A stretch of DNA of 64,000 nucleotides from Tillus elongatus. Its lineage: Eukaryota; Arthropoda; Insecta; Coleoptera; Cleridae. Position numbers and translations under genes: made by a program. The notes under the pieces were generated by a model, which saw only the letters and a list, made by a program, of their open reading frames with translations, did no database searches and was not told where the DNA came from. This document shows positions 48,132-61,215 of this stretch, piece by piece (position 1 is the first letter of the stretch; each line of letters opens with the position of its first letter). The stretch covers positions 178,505,131 to 178,569,130 of the forward strand of contig OZ023264.1 of assembly GCA_964006375.1 (NCBI GenBank), read 5' to 3'.

Positions 48132-48190
48132 GTAAGACATATAACAATACTACTGATTGAAGTATTCTACAAGACAGTTTATGATTTCAG

Positions 48191-48256
48191 CTATGGAGTT
48201 CTACACTGGTGTATTTGGCCATTATTATACAATTTGAAGCAACTTCACTTCATTAG
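48191..48256 (+). CDS. Gustatory receptor GR-B, exon 5 (C terminus)
   Basis: Acceptor TTTATGATTTCAG, 21 codons and TAG. It encodes LWSSTLVYLAIIIQFEATSL, the last membrane span with the Y-hydrophobic-QF end of gustatory receptors. The intron before it is 59 bp. The Gypsy LTR begins only 51 bp after the stop. Confidence 0.88.
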   Translation, partial: LWSSTLVYLAIIIQFEATSLH

Positions 48257-48306
48257 TTATTTACTTTAAACAACAACCGACAACTAATATAAAATACGAT
48301 ACATAT

Positions 48307-48721
48307 TGTTACGTTCTACGGGGTTCTGGATTCGTTAACTAGCAAAACACAGCTTTGCAAACTACTAATTTATTATAAGCAACTATTTTCCAACACCAGT
48401 ATCAACTAAAATGTTTCTCTCTATTATTAAATGTCCATAGAATTATATTCCACTATTCGCCTTCTATGAACGCTTCTTAAACACCAACACTTACTGCTGA
48501 CTCGCTTAATACTCTATGATCACTTCTTCATCACACCGACTTAATACTGAACTAACTTACTCTGCGCACCGCTCGTCTATTTATACTGTCTATAGAGATT
48601 CCAGATGTTTTACACTATTCTACACCTGTCACTTCTGGTCTATTCTAGAAATGTCATTCCAGAGTGTTCGCTCTGACACCGCTCCCCTCTTATATTCGAT
48701 CGTCCCGGTCGAATTATGACA
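48307..48721 (-). mobile_element. Gypsy-type retrotransposon, 3' LTR
   Basis: In minus orientation it starts TGTCATAATTCGACCGGGAC and ends GTAGAACGTAACA, 415 bp with TG...CA borders. Internal Gypsy coding sequence lies immediately upstream on the same strand (48761 onwards). No second LTR is present in the window. Confidence 0.7.
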
Positions 48722-48760
48722 TTTCTTGGAATGGCGTAAGTCTGTGCATATGGACCACCT

Positions 48761-50215
48761 TCATCTTGCTCTTCGGGCTCCTCTGAATGCGATAGACGTC
48801 CTTTTGATCCTTTTGACCACCTTATAAGGACCTTCCCATAATTTCTGTAGTTTCGGTGACCGTCCCTTGCGTCGTACTGGCTTGTATAACACCCGATCTT
48901 CTTCTTTAAAACCAGCTGAATTCAGTGGCACGTCATAACGGGTCTTCATGCGGTCACTTTCTGTTCGTATATGCATTCCGACAGCAGAGCGGATGGTTTT
49001 CCTTCTCGTCAATATATCGGGGCTTCTTTCAAGCGAAGTTCTTATGTGGTATGGGTTCTTCCGTGTAGTTGCTGTTGTTCTGATGTTTCTACTTGCACAA
49101 GTATCTCCCTATTCATCCTTTCAACATCCGCGCTGTTCCAACAAATGTGTTTACTGACCTTTTTCTGGGTTGGCTTCACATTTACGTGGTCTTTGCACCC
49201 TTCGTCTTGTATTTCTCTCATACTTTCTTCTCCACTTGCTTCTGGCTGAGTAACTGGGTCGCCTCTTCCTCTCACAGCTCTCTTCACTGGAATGGCACTT
49301 TCACGGCAGGCGTTGGTATTTTCTTCTATGGTGATTTTCCGCACTACCAGGCGACATTATTATTTCTTCACAGCCGATAGTCAGGATCTTAGTGCCAAGA
49401 TCAAGTTTAGCTCACTGACCCTGAAGTATGTCCAAGCCAATTATAATCGGGTCTGATATGGCGGCGACTATGACCCTCTGCTTTGCCTTTCATGTCCCAA
49501 TTTGCAGCTCGACGTCAGTCTTGTCAAATACCTGGATCTGATCACCACCGGCTGCATTTACTCTGTACCCTCTGTCTGGCTCTCTTACTCGCCATCTTGG
49601 AACCATGTCGCGGCGAATAATCGTCCTAGGTGCGCCTGTGTCGACGACCACCTGAGTCTTATTACCGCTTACGTATCCGTCTACGATGAGAGCGCTGCCA
49701 GAATCGCTAACCTGAGAAATGGTTACCGGCCTTAGATTCACTTTCTCCCTTGCGCGTGATCTTAGAGCCCAACATTTACCCCTTATATGTCCCACCTTGC
49801 CGCAGTTCCAGCAGCGCAAGGCATTTGCACGATGAGCTCTTATTGGGTGTTCATGAGAGGTCGGCCTTATTTGTTCTGCTATTTTCTCCAGTAGCTGCAT
49901 GATCTCGGATAGATCTGTTTTATTTTCTTCTCCCGGGACTTGGAGACTGCGAACTCTCACGGTGCCTTTAGAAGCTTGCTTGGCAGCTTCAAATTCTAGC
50001 GAATGTGCCAAAGCATCGTTTAAGTTTTTATGCCTCGCCATCCTCAGTGCCTGTTGAGTGTCGATATCCCTGATGCCGTCAATGAATGTTTGCAGCGACA
50101 GCTGGTTTCCAAATCTAATTTCTAGGTAATACCGAATGCTGTCGAAACTGTTCTGTTCCTCCCTGGGAATTCCTTGAAGCACGTCGAGGGCATCTTCTCT
50201 GAGAGCTACAGTATA
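48761..50215 (-). pseudogene. Gypsy-type retrotransposon internal region, deleted
   Basis: From 50215 down: a gag part (FDSIRYYLEIRFGNQLSLQT), a zinc knuckle CWNCGKVGHIRGKC (CX2CX4HX4C, about 49800-49760), a protease VVVDTGAPRTIIRRD (about 49640-49600) and a stop or shift near 49490. Reverse transcriptase, RNase H and most of integrase are missing. The integrase C-terminal block (DRMKTRYDVPLNSAGF, then SPKLQKLWEGPYKVVKRI) lies at 48940-48775. The 5' LTR and gag start are lost at a junction with the LINE at about 50216. It is a decayed retrotransposon; no envelope frame is seen. Confidence 0.85.
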
Positions 50216-50217
50216 CA

Positions 50218-51930
50218 GTGTATACAGAACCGAAACATGATTGGGACACGTCCTCGCTTCTTGACGAGTTACGGAATGTAACGGTTGGTGGAGATGTCGA
50301 CCTGCTTCGTATTCAGAAAATTACGCCCAGAGACGTTGAAGAAGCCATCAAGAAATTAAAGATTAGTGGTGCAATGGGTGTTGATGATGTTCCTTCATAT
50401 GTGATTAGGGGCTGTATGGCATTTTTGATCGCACCACTATGCTATGTGTTTAATCTAATACTGGTGAAATGCCAGTATCCCCTACTATGGAAATTCAGCA
50501 AGGTCATTTCAGTTTTTAAGTCTGGCTTAAGGAAACTCGTGGAAAACTATAGACCTATTTCGATACTGTGCAATTTTTCCAAAATTTTTGAGAGTATTTT
50601 GTATTCTCACATGTACAGCATCTGATTGTAGATGAACAACATGGATTTCTGCCAACCAGGTCTACTGCTACCAACCTTGCTCTCTTTACTCAGGTGGCAA
50701 GCGAGATAATCAATGCTGGTGGTCAGCTGGACACCATATATGCAGATTTTCAGAAGGCATTCGACAAGGTGGACCACAAGGTTCTTTTGAAGAAGCTCTA
50801 TATGTGTGGGTTTTCTCTAGACCTGATAGAGTTATTTACATCTTATTTGACTGGAAGGGTACAATATGTGGTTTATGGTGGAAGCGAGTCCTCATTGTTT
50901 TCGTCACCCTCTGGGGTGCCTCAGGGGTCAAATTTGGGACCTTTATTGTTTTTATTGTTTGTCAATGATCTGCCGAAAAGTATAGCTGACTCCCGTTGTT
51001 TGTTGCTTGCTGATGATTTAAAGATCTTGCGTGTTATTTCTAGCATTTGTGATTGTGAAGAACTACAGAGGAGCATTGATGCACTGTCAGAATGGTGTTG
51101 TGAGAATAGAATGTTCCCGAATATTGGGAAATGTTTTGCTTCTACTTTCACGAGACGTCTTGCCCCTGTTGAGTACCAATATACTGTTGGAGGTGACCAA
51201 CTTTTGTGTAGGACCCAGTTTGGTGACTTGGGAATTGAGTTTGACACTAAATTATCATTTGCGAAGTACGTGGAAAAAATTGCTGCCTCGGGGTTGAAAA
51301 CGTTGGGCTTTATTGTGCGAAACTCTAGAGGATTCAGTAGAGTTGAAACACTTAAAATTCTTTTTAATGCATATATACGTCCAAAAATGGAGTATCTGTC
51401 GGTGGTATGGAATCCTTTTTACAAGGTTCATTCTGATGTGGTGGAGAAAGTTCAGCGGAGGTTTGTTCGTTTTCTGCATTTTAAGTTTTTTGGATCTTAT
51501 CCCAATTTTACACCCTGTGAGTTTGCTTGCTGTGTTTTGACATAACCAGTCTTCAGAGCAGACGCATAGTTGCTGACCTGGTGTTTTTGTTTAAAATCGT
51601 GAGGAACTTGGTAAATTATTCTGAATTTTTGGGCAGCATTCAGTTTAGGGTTCCTCAGAGGGATAGTAGACCGGAGCAACTGTTTTATATACCGGGGTGC
51701 AGAACGAATAGTCTGTTCAGTTCTCCGATTTATAGAATGTGCACAAGTTACAACAGACTGTGTAAGCATGTTGACTTCAACATGAATTTAAGAGCATTTA
51801 ATAACGCATTGACTGAACATATACACGCCTGACCACGTTGTCCTGTTGACTTTGTTGGGTCTCCGAATTACTCTTACTGAATGAGATATGAATTTGGAAT
51901 AGACAGAATAAATTTGAATTTGATATTAGT
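50218..51930 (+). pseudogene. LINE family G, reverse transcriptase
   Basis: Blocks in order: GAMGVDDVPSYVIRGCM, LVENYRPISIL, a frame change at about 50625, DEQHGFLPTRSTATNLALFT, ADFQKAFDKVDHKVLLKKL, SGVPQGSNLGPLLFLLFVND, the catalytic LLADDLKI (about 51002), GFIVRNSRGFSRVETLKILF, and a C-terminal region with a frame change near 51545 to a stop at 51832. The 3' non-coding part is split by the hAT at 51942 and resumes at 54645 to an AATAAATAAATAAATAA tail near 54835. Two frameshifts only, so fairly young. Confidence 0.85.
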
Positions 51931-51941
51931 TTCGTACAATT

Positions 51942-54636
51942 CAGGGGCGTGCGGTGACATTTGAAATAAGGGAAGCAATTCCCAGAAACCTACCTATTTA
52001 TAGTGTAACTCAATTCTTTTGTTGTTTTTGGAAAATTCGTTAATAATGTCGTCATGTAACTGTGGATTCTGGGACATTTCCTGGACGAGTTTATTTTCAA
52101 CTGACAAAATTGAAATTTGGGAAAGTCTTTCCTGTCCTGTTGAATTTCTAACAAAACTCTTGATACATTTCAATGTAGAAAAATTTCGTTCTATAGACGC
52201 ACTAGTAGCAGGACTTGTTAATACTAATTCACATAATTTGAACACTTCAGAATATGCATTTTCCAATTTTGATTGTTTTAAGAAAGTTAAAAGTTCACTA
52301 GCGTAAGTTTTTGTGTCAATAACATCGGGTTCATAAATGACTGTAAGTTCTGATCATAATAAGGCTTTGTCAAAATAATGTCCACAGTGGTTAAATAATG
52401 ATTTGAATTAATCTTCTGGGGAAGATATCCCTTTAAATCCTCCAAAATTACACAATTCAAGATATTTCAGGTCACTGAGATGATCAAATCTGCAGTTAAT
52501 TTGTTGCTGAATTTGATCTATAATTTGGTAGAAAAGGCGGCAGTAAGAAGTTTAAAGGTCTGCCACATTATCATTGCGCAGACGTTTTCTTTGTGGCTCC
52601 ACTTTTAATTCAATTGTTTTTTTCTAGAACTTATCAAATTCATTCCTTTTTTGAATTATAATGGATTTAAATTCACTAATTTTTTTCAGGCAAAAACCAA
52701 TGTCATTTATTTTACATTGCAATATGTTAAATACATTATTTGAAAACGGAAATATTTCCGAAAATGTATTAAGTAAAAAATTAAAATTAAAGTCTCCTTT
52801 CAAACCATCCAAAAATCCTCTAGAACTATTTATTGTTTCTGCGTCCAAATTTTTGCTATTTTCCATGATGTTTTCAAAAAGTTCAATTAACGATTCACTG
52901 TGTTCAAATATAGTTAACACAACCCTGCCGTTGTAGTTCCATCGGGTTGCAGCTACTTTGGGTAAACGTTTTTTAACAATTGGGTCTACGGCTTGTGTGC
53001 GCTTCATAGATTTGGAAAAAAAGCAGCCATTTAACACTTTACATTCTTTAATATGTTTTATAGATTGGGATAAAACTAAATTTACTTTATGAGCACAACA
53101 GTGTACAAATAGAGCAATGGAGACCTCCTAAACGTCCGGCCATAACAGCAGCCCCATCATAGATTTGGGCAATTAATTTATTATCAGCCTCCACAATATC
53201 TTTCATAATATTAAGCACAATTTTATATAGAGCGTTTGCGGTACGATCTTGTCACATTTTTAAAGCCTAAAATCTTTCTTGTACACTCCCATCCATTTTT
53301 ACGTAGCGTATTACTACAGATAGTTGACTTAAAATTAGTTACATCGATTGTTTCATCTAGAACAATAGCAATGAAACGAGTCTGTTTAATTTCAGATTTA
53401 ATTCTGTTCAAAATAATAGTGGCAGCAGCCGAAATTAAATCATTCTGAATGCGATTTGATGTCCAGGGAAAAACGTTAGACTGTTCCAAGTGATTTTTTA
53501 AACAAATGTCGTATTTGGCTATTAAAAAAACCAGGTCTTGAAAGTTTCCTCTATTTGCAGATGTAGTTGTTTCCTCGTGACCCCGAAGCTCAATTCATGC
53601 TGCGACCAAGAAAACACACAGCATCAATAAGTCTTTTTAATATGTTTCTGTTTTTATCAACCAGTTCATTGTGTTGGTGATGAATTTCAATCTGTTTGTC
53701 AACGGCGTATTCAATTCGCGTTTTTCCAAAGACACTTAATTTTAAAATGGTCTGTAAATGCGTTTTAGACATAACGTCTTTGTACTAGTTTATGTAGATT
53801 ATTCAAGTCGAAAAACCCACTTTTATTTCACAACCCCTTTTCAGTCACAAATAGACTGCAAGACCAACAAAACAGTTTATTCCTGTTTTCACAACCCGTT
53901 AACCATTCATATTGTTTATGAGTTTTTTCCGCGTTGAAATGTCGAATAGGTACATGTTTTAATTCTTGTATTTAAGTTTTTTATAGTAGGTTTCGGCCTA
54001 CCTATATTAATAATAGCAAGTTTTTCAGCAAACAGTAAAGCTGAAAATCCTTTAGTTATCAAAAAACATACAATACAAACACAGTTATTATTACCACTTG
54101 TTTGTAAAGTTTGTAAATCCCCACCCCCACCATCACCACTGTTAAAAGCTGATCTACTTGCAGCCATATTAATAATCATAAAATGCCAATGTATTTAACT
54201 TAGTCGACTGCTTATATATACGAAATAATCAGGCACATTCGCTTTGAACGCGCACCCAGTCTTCGTAGTACAACACATTCTAAAAACATGTGTACATCCC
54301 GCCGAGCCGAGGTTTCTTTTATAAAGTTGCCTGCTGACTACGTGTATTTAACTGAAGTCATTGCATGCATCCGCTCGTAGTATCAGATCAGGTTCGTGCT
54401 GTCCGCAATCGGTCGCATTCACCTTGCTAGGAGCGTATATACAAATACACTATGATGCATAATAAATAATTATGTGTGAGCTTGCGAAATAAAAATTGTA
54501 ATAATTAAATTAGTTTCAGAATTTGAAATTTAATATTTCAAATACAAAAGGGATTTTGAATGATGCGGTTGAGGTATGTAGTCGTTATTTTAAGGGAAGC
54601 AATGCTTCCCTTGCTTCCATGGACCGCACGCCACTA
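51942..54636 (-). mobile_element. hAT family A, complete-ended, with perfect 8-bp target duplication
   Basis: The ends CAGGGGCGTGCGGT and ACCGCACGCCACTA are flanked by GTACAATT at 51934-51941 and 54637-54644. The repeat AGGGAAGCAAT near both ends (about 51968 and 54591) is part of the terminal structure. Length is 2695 bp, with the transposase on the minus strand. Confidence 0.95.
51994..53790 (-). pseudogene. hAT transposase (ZMYM1-like), broken
   Basis: Minus-strand pieces in order: MSKTHLQTILKLSVFGKTRI and DKNRNILKRLIDAVCFLGRS (53772-53590); QSNVFPWTSNRIQNDLISAA and FIAIVLDETIDVTNFK (first catalytic Asp region, about 53380); TRWNYNGRVVLTIFEHSESL (about 52945); the C-terminal dimerisation domain LVLTSPATSASIERNFSTLK (about 52210-52160) to a stop at 51994. 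At least four frameshifts or stops. The order and motifs match the ZMYM1/ZNF862-type hAT group. Confidence 0.85.
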
Positions 54637-54972
54637 GTACAATTGATGGACCGCCTGTGAAGCCTGAAATGGAATCGAAGCTTGCCGAAATGTTGTTTTG
54701 TATTGTTATTGATTTGATGTGGGTAATAAGTGAGATTGTAGAATTATAGGTGTACACCATACTTATAGTTTATCTTGTTATGCAACACGTAAATGGTTTA
54801 TAAACTGTGCATTTGCATATTGAATAAATAAATAAATAATTTGACAAAATATCCAGATTTTAGAGGTAATTATTATTCGAATGGTTATTCAACTAATCAA
54901 GAAGAGACATTAGGATTATTAAACTTAATTGGTTATCTCGATCTCTTGGTATAATAAAATATATGTGCTTAC

Positions 54973-55045
54973 CCGAATTTTGTTTTGGTTTTCAGCCAAG
55001 ATTTGTTCTACATCTTCATAGGATGATGCCTCTAATTCGGCATTC
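54973..55045 (-). CDS. Second exon of gene 1
   Basis: Acceptor GTTTTGTTTTAG (AG at 55047-55046), donor GTAAGC (GT at 54972-54971), 73 nt. Its first G completes the CA left by exon 1 (Gln), then it encodes NAELEASSYEDVEQILAENQ and NKIR, a short acidic helix likely to form coiled coil, and ends in phase 0. It joins RIYNKDNKKK of the exon at 4502. The intron to that exon would be 50,470 bp; an undetected small exon in between is possible. Confidence 0.7.
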
Positions 55046-56165
55046 CTAAAACAAAACATTACTTGTAAATAATTTAAAAAATTAGGTTGTGAAACAGACA
55101 ACACCAGACACTTTTCCACACCAAACCGGGAGGTTTCATGTATCTAATTGATTAATTAGGCTGAGATTGTTCCAGTTACTTTCTAGTAACGTCTCACTTA
55201 GAAGGTGAAAGGTAAATTATTTTTTATTGTGGGCTACCAGCAACCACAGCAGGTATGTACATTTGACGACAAGGCAACACTGTATTCAGGCTGTGAATAT
55301 GATAATTACGAATGTAATCAAGTGAAATCACGGATATGATTGGTTGTTCTTTAGAAATGTCTGATTAAAGATACAAACGAACATAAAATCATAACAAAAA
55401 ATAATTTTAAGTGCTACTTTGGATACATAAATGTGTCCGGAAACTGGTTAACAGATCAATGATTAATTGTTTTGTATAAAATCTCTTATCATATTAAATT
55501 ATATATTATAGTTTATAAGATAAACCAGTCATTAAAAGGGAAGTGAAAATTTTACAAGTGTACCTCAAGAAAAATCTATGTACTGAAAAAATTGTGCTGG
55601 ATAATTGACAGAGAAACTTCAAATAATTATATAGCGGTCAAAGAAGGAGAGTTCAAAGTCATCAAAAACACAACTCAACTCAATAAATATATATTTGGAT
55701 ATAAAAATTAACCGTGATTTTTCCAAGAAAAAAAGACTTCAAAATAAACTACCTAGATGGATGTTTTAAAGGTAACTTAGTAAAACAAGGTGCGCTTTAA
55801 ATAAAACTGCAATCTGCCAATGACCACAGTACCTAACCCAGTCCCATTTAAAAATGAAAACGAAGTATATAAACAAATATAAAACAAACAAATAAATGTT
55901 CCTTTTGCAATCCTGAAGGGCCTGCAATTTCATCAACTAACGATTTATAGTTTTGAATACATTATGGTTTACATTTACAACCGTAATATAAAACTTTTCA
56001 TAGACCAAACATAAAATTATTTTGAGCAATACCACATGGCATTTAAAATAATCTAAAGGAACAAACGTTTCTTTATTATTGCTAAACCCACATAGTTATA
56101 ATAAATATATTAGAAATAAACAGAACAAACAAAATAAGCAAGTTAAATTAGAAAGTTCTGCTTAC

Positions 56166-56407
56166 TGTTTTACTGGAGCACGAACCACATCTCTACAAGC
56201 AAATAAATTTCGACGAACCTGACAAAATCTGGCTCTTCTGACTTTTCTTGGGTTTTTCAATGTATCTTGATATGGAGTTAACTTTCTACAATCAAACAAA
56301 ATATAATCAGCAATACTGAAAATACTGTCGCAAACAGCAGTGCGAGCAGTGTGTGGTGTTGTCTTTTTATATAAATAACCGGTATAATTTAGTGTGTATT
56401 TATCCAT
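56166..56407 (-). CDS. First coding exon of gene 1 (unrecognised protein)
   Basis: ATG in context AAGATGG at 56407; 80 codons plus CA before donor GTAAGC. It encodes MDKYTLNYTGYLYKKTTPHT, a mid part IFSIADYILFDC and a strongly basic end (KNPRKVRRARFCQVRRNLFA). The intron to exon 2 is 1120 bp. No family is recognised; there is no signal peptide. The upstream 1 kb (56408-57440) is AT-rich without a recognised gene and should contain the promoter. Confidence 0.7.
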
Positions 56408-57441
56408 CTTCTTAAGCTTTTTAGCTCAGAAAACACTGCTAAGAGTATTTTTTAACAAATTGTGAGTAGGTAAGCATAAATCAAATATCATTTAAAGAGG
56501 AAACCCTATTGATCTGTAATAATTATTTAATTACTATCCTTGTGCAGTTTCAAATGAATCAAAGCATGTTTGCTATACTACACTAAAAACTGGTACCAAA
56601 CACTTTAAACACTTCTACAAGATAGACAAATATCAAAGTTAAAAATACGGAAACTTTGTAATTTTAAAAATTAAATGTACCACAAAACCTGAATTACAGC
56701 AAGAAAGAACTGTTACGTTTTATGATGAAACTTTATTTTGATGTGCAATTGTTAAATGACCCGTTATAAAAATACATTTAAAGTTCTTTACTAACCTCAT
56801 ATTATAGCAAACTGTATAAAGTATTTCTGATCTTCATAACTGACGAGGAAGTTTGAAATGTGTTAGATAACACTGAAAATAGTGGATACTTTGTCTATGT
56901 CCACCAATTTGGAATCTTTTGTGATTTAAGACTTTCAAATTAGTTTTTAACATATTAGGCGGTTTCTGTTATTTACAATAGTCAACATGCATATTGGCAT
57001 CCTTACCTGTTGTCACCCATATTTTAAAAAAATACCTTACAAAACTTCACTTAAACATTAGTTACGAGTCACATTGTTCACAACATTCACTTCAGTGCAC
57101 TAACACTAAAACTAAAAGATAATCCAAAATCCAAATATTAAATTTATTAGTAAAACAGTAAAAACAATCGAATCCGTTGTAAATCTGACAAAAACTTCTG
57201 CTTGCAGTCAATTCAAAACAAAATTTTAAATTGATGTGACATTTCAGTACCAACACCAACCAAAGGAAGTAAACATTTTTCGAACACTTAATACCAAATT
57301 AAAACAATAAGCCACCAATTTATTATATATGTGAGGTGCATTTCAATTACATAATGACTACCAGCGATAGTATTTGTAATTTTACTTGTTTTTAATACGT
57401 CAGTATGCAAAATTATGTAAGGAAATTATTATAGTAACAAA

Positions 57442-57837
57442 AATGGATATTCCTAGATTGTGGCGGTTAAAACGTTACAGACAATGACATATAGATACAT
57501 ACGTCATTGGTTAAAGGTATTGGTGAAAATTCAGAAGCACATGACTTCCAACATGGACAAAATAATAGCCAATCATACGATGCTTTTCATGCATCGCGGG
57601 CTTTTTAAAATACCTTTGGAAGAGAACAGTTTTGTCACGTTATTTATCACCTTGTTTCCTCCTAATCTTAAAAATTAAGAGTAAAACCACATTTCAACAA
57701 AAAGCTGAAGCACACATTGTGTGTGTTTTATGGGGAATGGCATCTAAATATATACTCATAGATTTATACCTACCTTATCATACTCAAAAGTTTGCTAAAT
57801 TCCTGCCTTTGATTGGGACGGCAGAAAGTTAGGTAAT
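57442..57837 (+). other. Short overlapping open frames, unresolved
   Basis: An ATG at 57442 opens MDIPRLWRLKRYRQ and stops. Two overlapping frames (57460-57678 and 57632-57832) follow with no recognised motif. They could be a decayed gene or chance. The 57838-58137 stretch shows nothing. Confidence 0.25.
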
Positions 57838-58137
57838 TCATATAACTGTAGCTTGGGTACCTTATTATTTTATTAAATATTTTTTACCGTGTAGAATCAA
57901 TATTAATCTTACAGATATATAAATACATGCTTTCTGTTAATTTTACATATTTATAATAGAATTAATATATGTTCCAAATTTAGAAGTTAAATAGTCTCTA
58001 AAATAAGACAATGTAACAATTCTTCGAAACCTATCTGTGGTAAGGCAGAACATTTACAGTTACTAAAACTTTCATTAAACATTTTATCGTTTCTTATTGT
58101 TGAAATCAAATGACCTCTTTGTTGTGATATACCTTTA

Positions 58138-58276
58138 GTGAATTTTCATTATGAAAATTCAATACTAGAAAGGTGTCTATGGTGAGACTTTCGAGAAATG
58201 TCTTCAAATGAGCACGTATTAGGGCCCCTGGAACCCATTTCCATGATCAGTCTAAATGTTTATAGACACACACACA

Positions 58277-58341
<65 letters not shown>

Positions 58342-58570
58342 GCTCTTCAGTACGGCATACTAATTACAGCGAAAATACACCTATAAAGTAATACGGCTAT
58401 AGTAGCCAGCCTTTCAACACTGAGTGGTGGACGTGCCGCCACCTAGTTGCGGAACCAAGTAGTATGTTGTCATGCCAGCTCCAAATAACACAACGTGTTA
58501 AAAAAATAGACTGTATACAACCAACTAACACTTTAGTAAATTGTCAGCCCTGGCCCATTTCTACCCTACT
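58138..58570. repeat. Cored-repeat right arm (inverted), TA array and foldback arm
   Basis: 58138-58270 is the hairpin end and right arm in inverse orientation (TTAGTGAATTTTCATTATGA). The TA array is at 58279-58337. 58338-58570 matches arm B of the foldback at 44937 (GTGGTGGACGTGCCGCC). Left-arm-like sequence (CCAGGAAAATCGG) follows at about 58630. 58690-59210 has no recognised gene. Confidence 0.75.
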
Positions 58571-59214
58571 GATTTCGATGAAATTCGGCAAGTGCCTTTC
58601 TTTTATTAATGGCTTGGGTGAGTTCGTTAGCCAGGAAAATCGGACAGGGTTTTCCGAGAAAATTCTGAGTTTTCTTTCAAAAAAAATTTTTTTCTCCGAA
58701 AATTACAAAGCTGTTTTAATAAAATTTACTAGATATGTTGCCTTGGAAGAGGCCTTACTACGTACCAAAATTAAACTTTCTAAGTTGATACAAAATTGAG
58801 TTATTCAAATTTTAAATTTTCTTTCGAAAAAATTTTTTTTCTCCGAATATTACAAATTTATTTTAATGAAATTTGTGAAAATACGTGTCTCTCTCATATG
58901 TTGCGTGGTGGCTGTCGAGTTGTTTATATAGGAATGCGCCATCTATTCGTGGTGTAACAGATCATTGAATGTTGCCAACACCTAAATCCCTAGAGCAACC
59001 AGAAACATATATCTCTATGCGTAAATCAAAATAACTGTACAAGGGGTTATTAAAAATGCGATTTTCAGTCTTTATAAAATAAAAACATTTAGATAAGACT
59101 AAAGCATTGAAATGGATAAGTTTGTGGTCTATTTCAGTGGATTAAAGAAAGGCAGTGAAGTAAAAATTAAATTTATTAGCACTTCACAATATTAAATACA
59201 AGTAAATGTAGGTC

Positions 59215-60745
59215 CATTCAATCCACCTCCAAAGGTTCAACCACCAACAGTCCCCAATGTCGCGCATAAAATGACGGATATCATTTTCTAAACTAAAAAG
59301 GTATTAAAGATGCTCTCTTCTCCTAATACCAGGAAAGCCTCTGGCCTTGACGAGATCCCAGCAATTGATCTTAAAAATGCGCACCTGTCCTGACTCGTAT
59401 GTTTCAGACATCTTACAATCTCGTTTCAGTCGTCTCTAAAGTGATGGAAAAGTATATAAACACTGAATTACTAAAATTTCTTGAAAAACACAGTCTAATC
59501 CACGACTATGGATTCCGTCAGCGCAGATCAACTGCCGACCTCCTTTCCTTTGTCACCCATTCTTGGAACAAGTCTATGGAACTACACGGTGAATCCCAGA
59601 TTGTCGCTATAAACATATGCAAAGCATTCGACCAGGTCTGGCACGCAGCGCTGCTTAATAAATTTCGGGCCTATGGCCTACCACCAAAACTCTGTACCTG
59701 GACAGCAAATTTTCTCTCCAACCGTATCCAATTAATGCAGGAGTCCCTCAAGGTTCAGCTTTAGCCTCTACGATGTTTTTTCCCCACATCAATGACCTCC
59801 TCTCTAGCACATCCAACCCAGTTCACAGTTACGTGGACGACAGCACCGTCCACTCAAACATACAATATTCTAAGTCTGTCTCTTCAGCCCAATTAGATGA
59901 TGACGCAGACTCATGGAGGGTTCTGTCTCTGCAGATCTCCAAAAAATATTAGACTGGGGAAGTAGAAATCTTGTACAATTCAACTCCACCAAATCTCAGT
60001 CTTGCTTTCTATCTCATAAGAGATACACCAGCCCTAGACCCATCACAATGAACAACCAAGTTATTCAAAGTAATGAGTCCTTTTCACTTGTTGGCATTTC
60101 TGTGGGTCGAAATCTCAATTGGCACCAACATGTCACATCAATTGCAGAAGCGGCTGCTAATAAATTAGGTTTCCTCTTCCGGGCTCGCAAATACTTTTCA
60201 CCAGCTAATCTCTATACCTTATACGCTTCACAAATAAGGCCAAACCTCAAATACTCCTCCCACATCTGGGGTGCCGCTGCCGCTGCCGCTTCTACGCTCG
60301 CTATCCTGGACTCCAGCATTCAGGAGAGCTATACGTCTCATCGGTGACCCTACCCTCACCCAAAGGCTGCCATCTCTTGCCCACCGACGCGCCGTTGGTG
60401 ACCTCTCTCGTTTATAGATATCTGCACGGGCACTGCTCAGAGGAGCTTTCTTCCATAGTTCCTCCACCTGCTGCCCCCAACAGATCTACCAGGGGAACAG
60501 AGTGAATGCACCCTTTTACTGTCCAGGTCACCAGACATAGAACATCTTGTTATGCCCGCTCTTTTGTCCCGAGGACTTTCCAAATTGTAGAATTCCTTGC
60601 CGGCACATGTTTTTCCTTCTCCTCCGAACCTACAAACCTTCAAGTCCAGAATTAACAAGTCGCTTCTTTCGTCCTTGTCGACACCCATGGTACAATAGTA
60701 TTTAGGCCCCAAGCCCTCGTAGTGTGTTGTTGAAATATAAAAAAA
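59215..60745 (+). pseudogene. LINE family A, internally deleted copy (copy f)
   Basis: ASGLDEIPAID (about 59340), a deletion, then FQTSYN joined to VSVVSKVMEKYINTELLKFL, GFRQRRSTADLLSFVTH, KAFDQVWHAALLNKF; the catalytic region reads SYVDDST (about 59828) with the Ala of YADD changed. The C-terminal blocks (KLGFLFRARKYFSPANLYTL) run to the 3' end near 60745. Frameshifts near 59720, 59905 and 60320. It lies outside gene 1, upstream of its first exon. 60746-61079 shows nothing. Confidence 0.85.
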
Positions 60746-61079
60746 ATAAAGGCACAAGTAATAAAGATTTATACTTGAAACATTTTTAATAAGAGGTTTT
60801 GAATAACATATCAGATATCAGTATATTTTTTAAAGATTTTATTTTAAAAAAATAGTAAATTATAATTACATACTTAAATTAAATCAATCAATATGTAAGC
60901 TTAAAAATTCTGAAAATCAGATGATTCTTTGTGGCTGATATTTGATGTAAAATGGGGCAGGAATCCTGGGAAAATGAGTCAATAACAGGATGGATGTGGT
61001 GACGGGTGGATGTGGTGGTGCACATCTATTTTCAAACACTTAATAAAACAGATTTAAGCTTCGTTGATACACACGCAAA

Positions 61080-61215
61080 TTGCAAAAAGTGAATTACGAA
61101 ATCCCAGCGAAACCTATTGGTTTATTTTAAATAATATCGTAATATTATTTTAAATGGACCAATGGGGGTCAGTTTCGCAATTCGCGAGAGTATGAACCTA
61201 GCTTTACACTAGGTA
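61080..61215. repeat. Diverged repeat shared with 24131-24235
   Basis: The segments CCAATGGG and TTTCGCAATTCGC and the surrounding bases match the region at 24160-24215. A palindrome ATTTTAAATAATATCGTAATATTATTTTAAAT-like lies inside. Confidence 0.45.
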
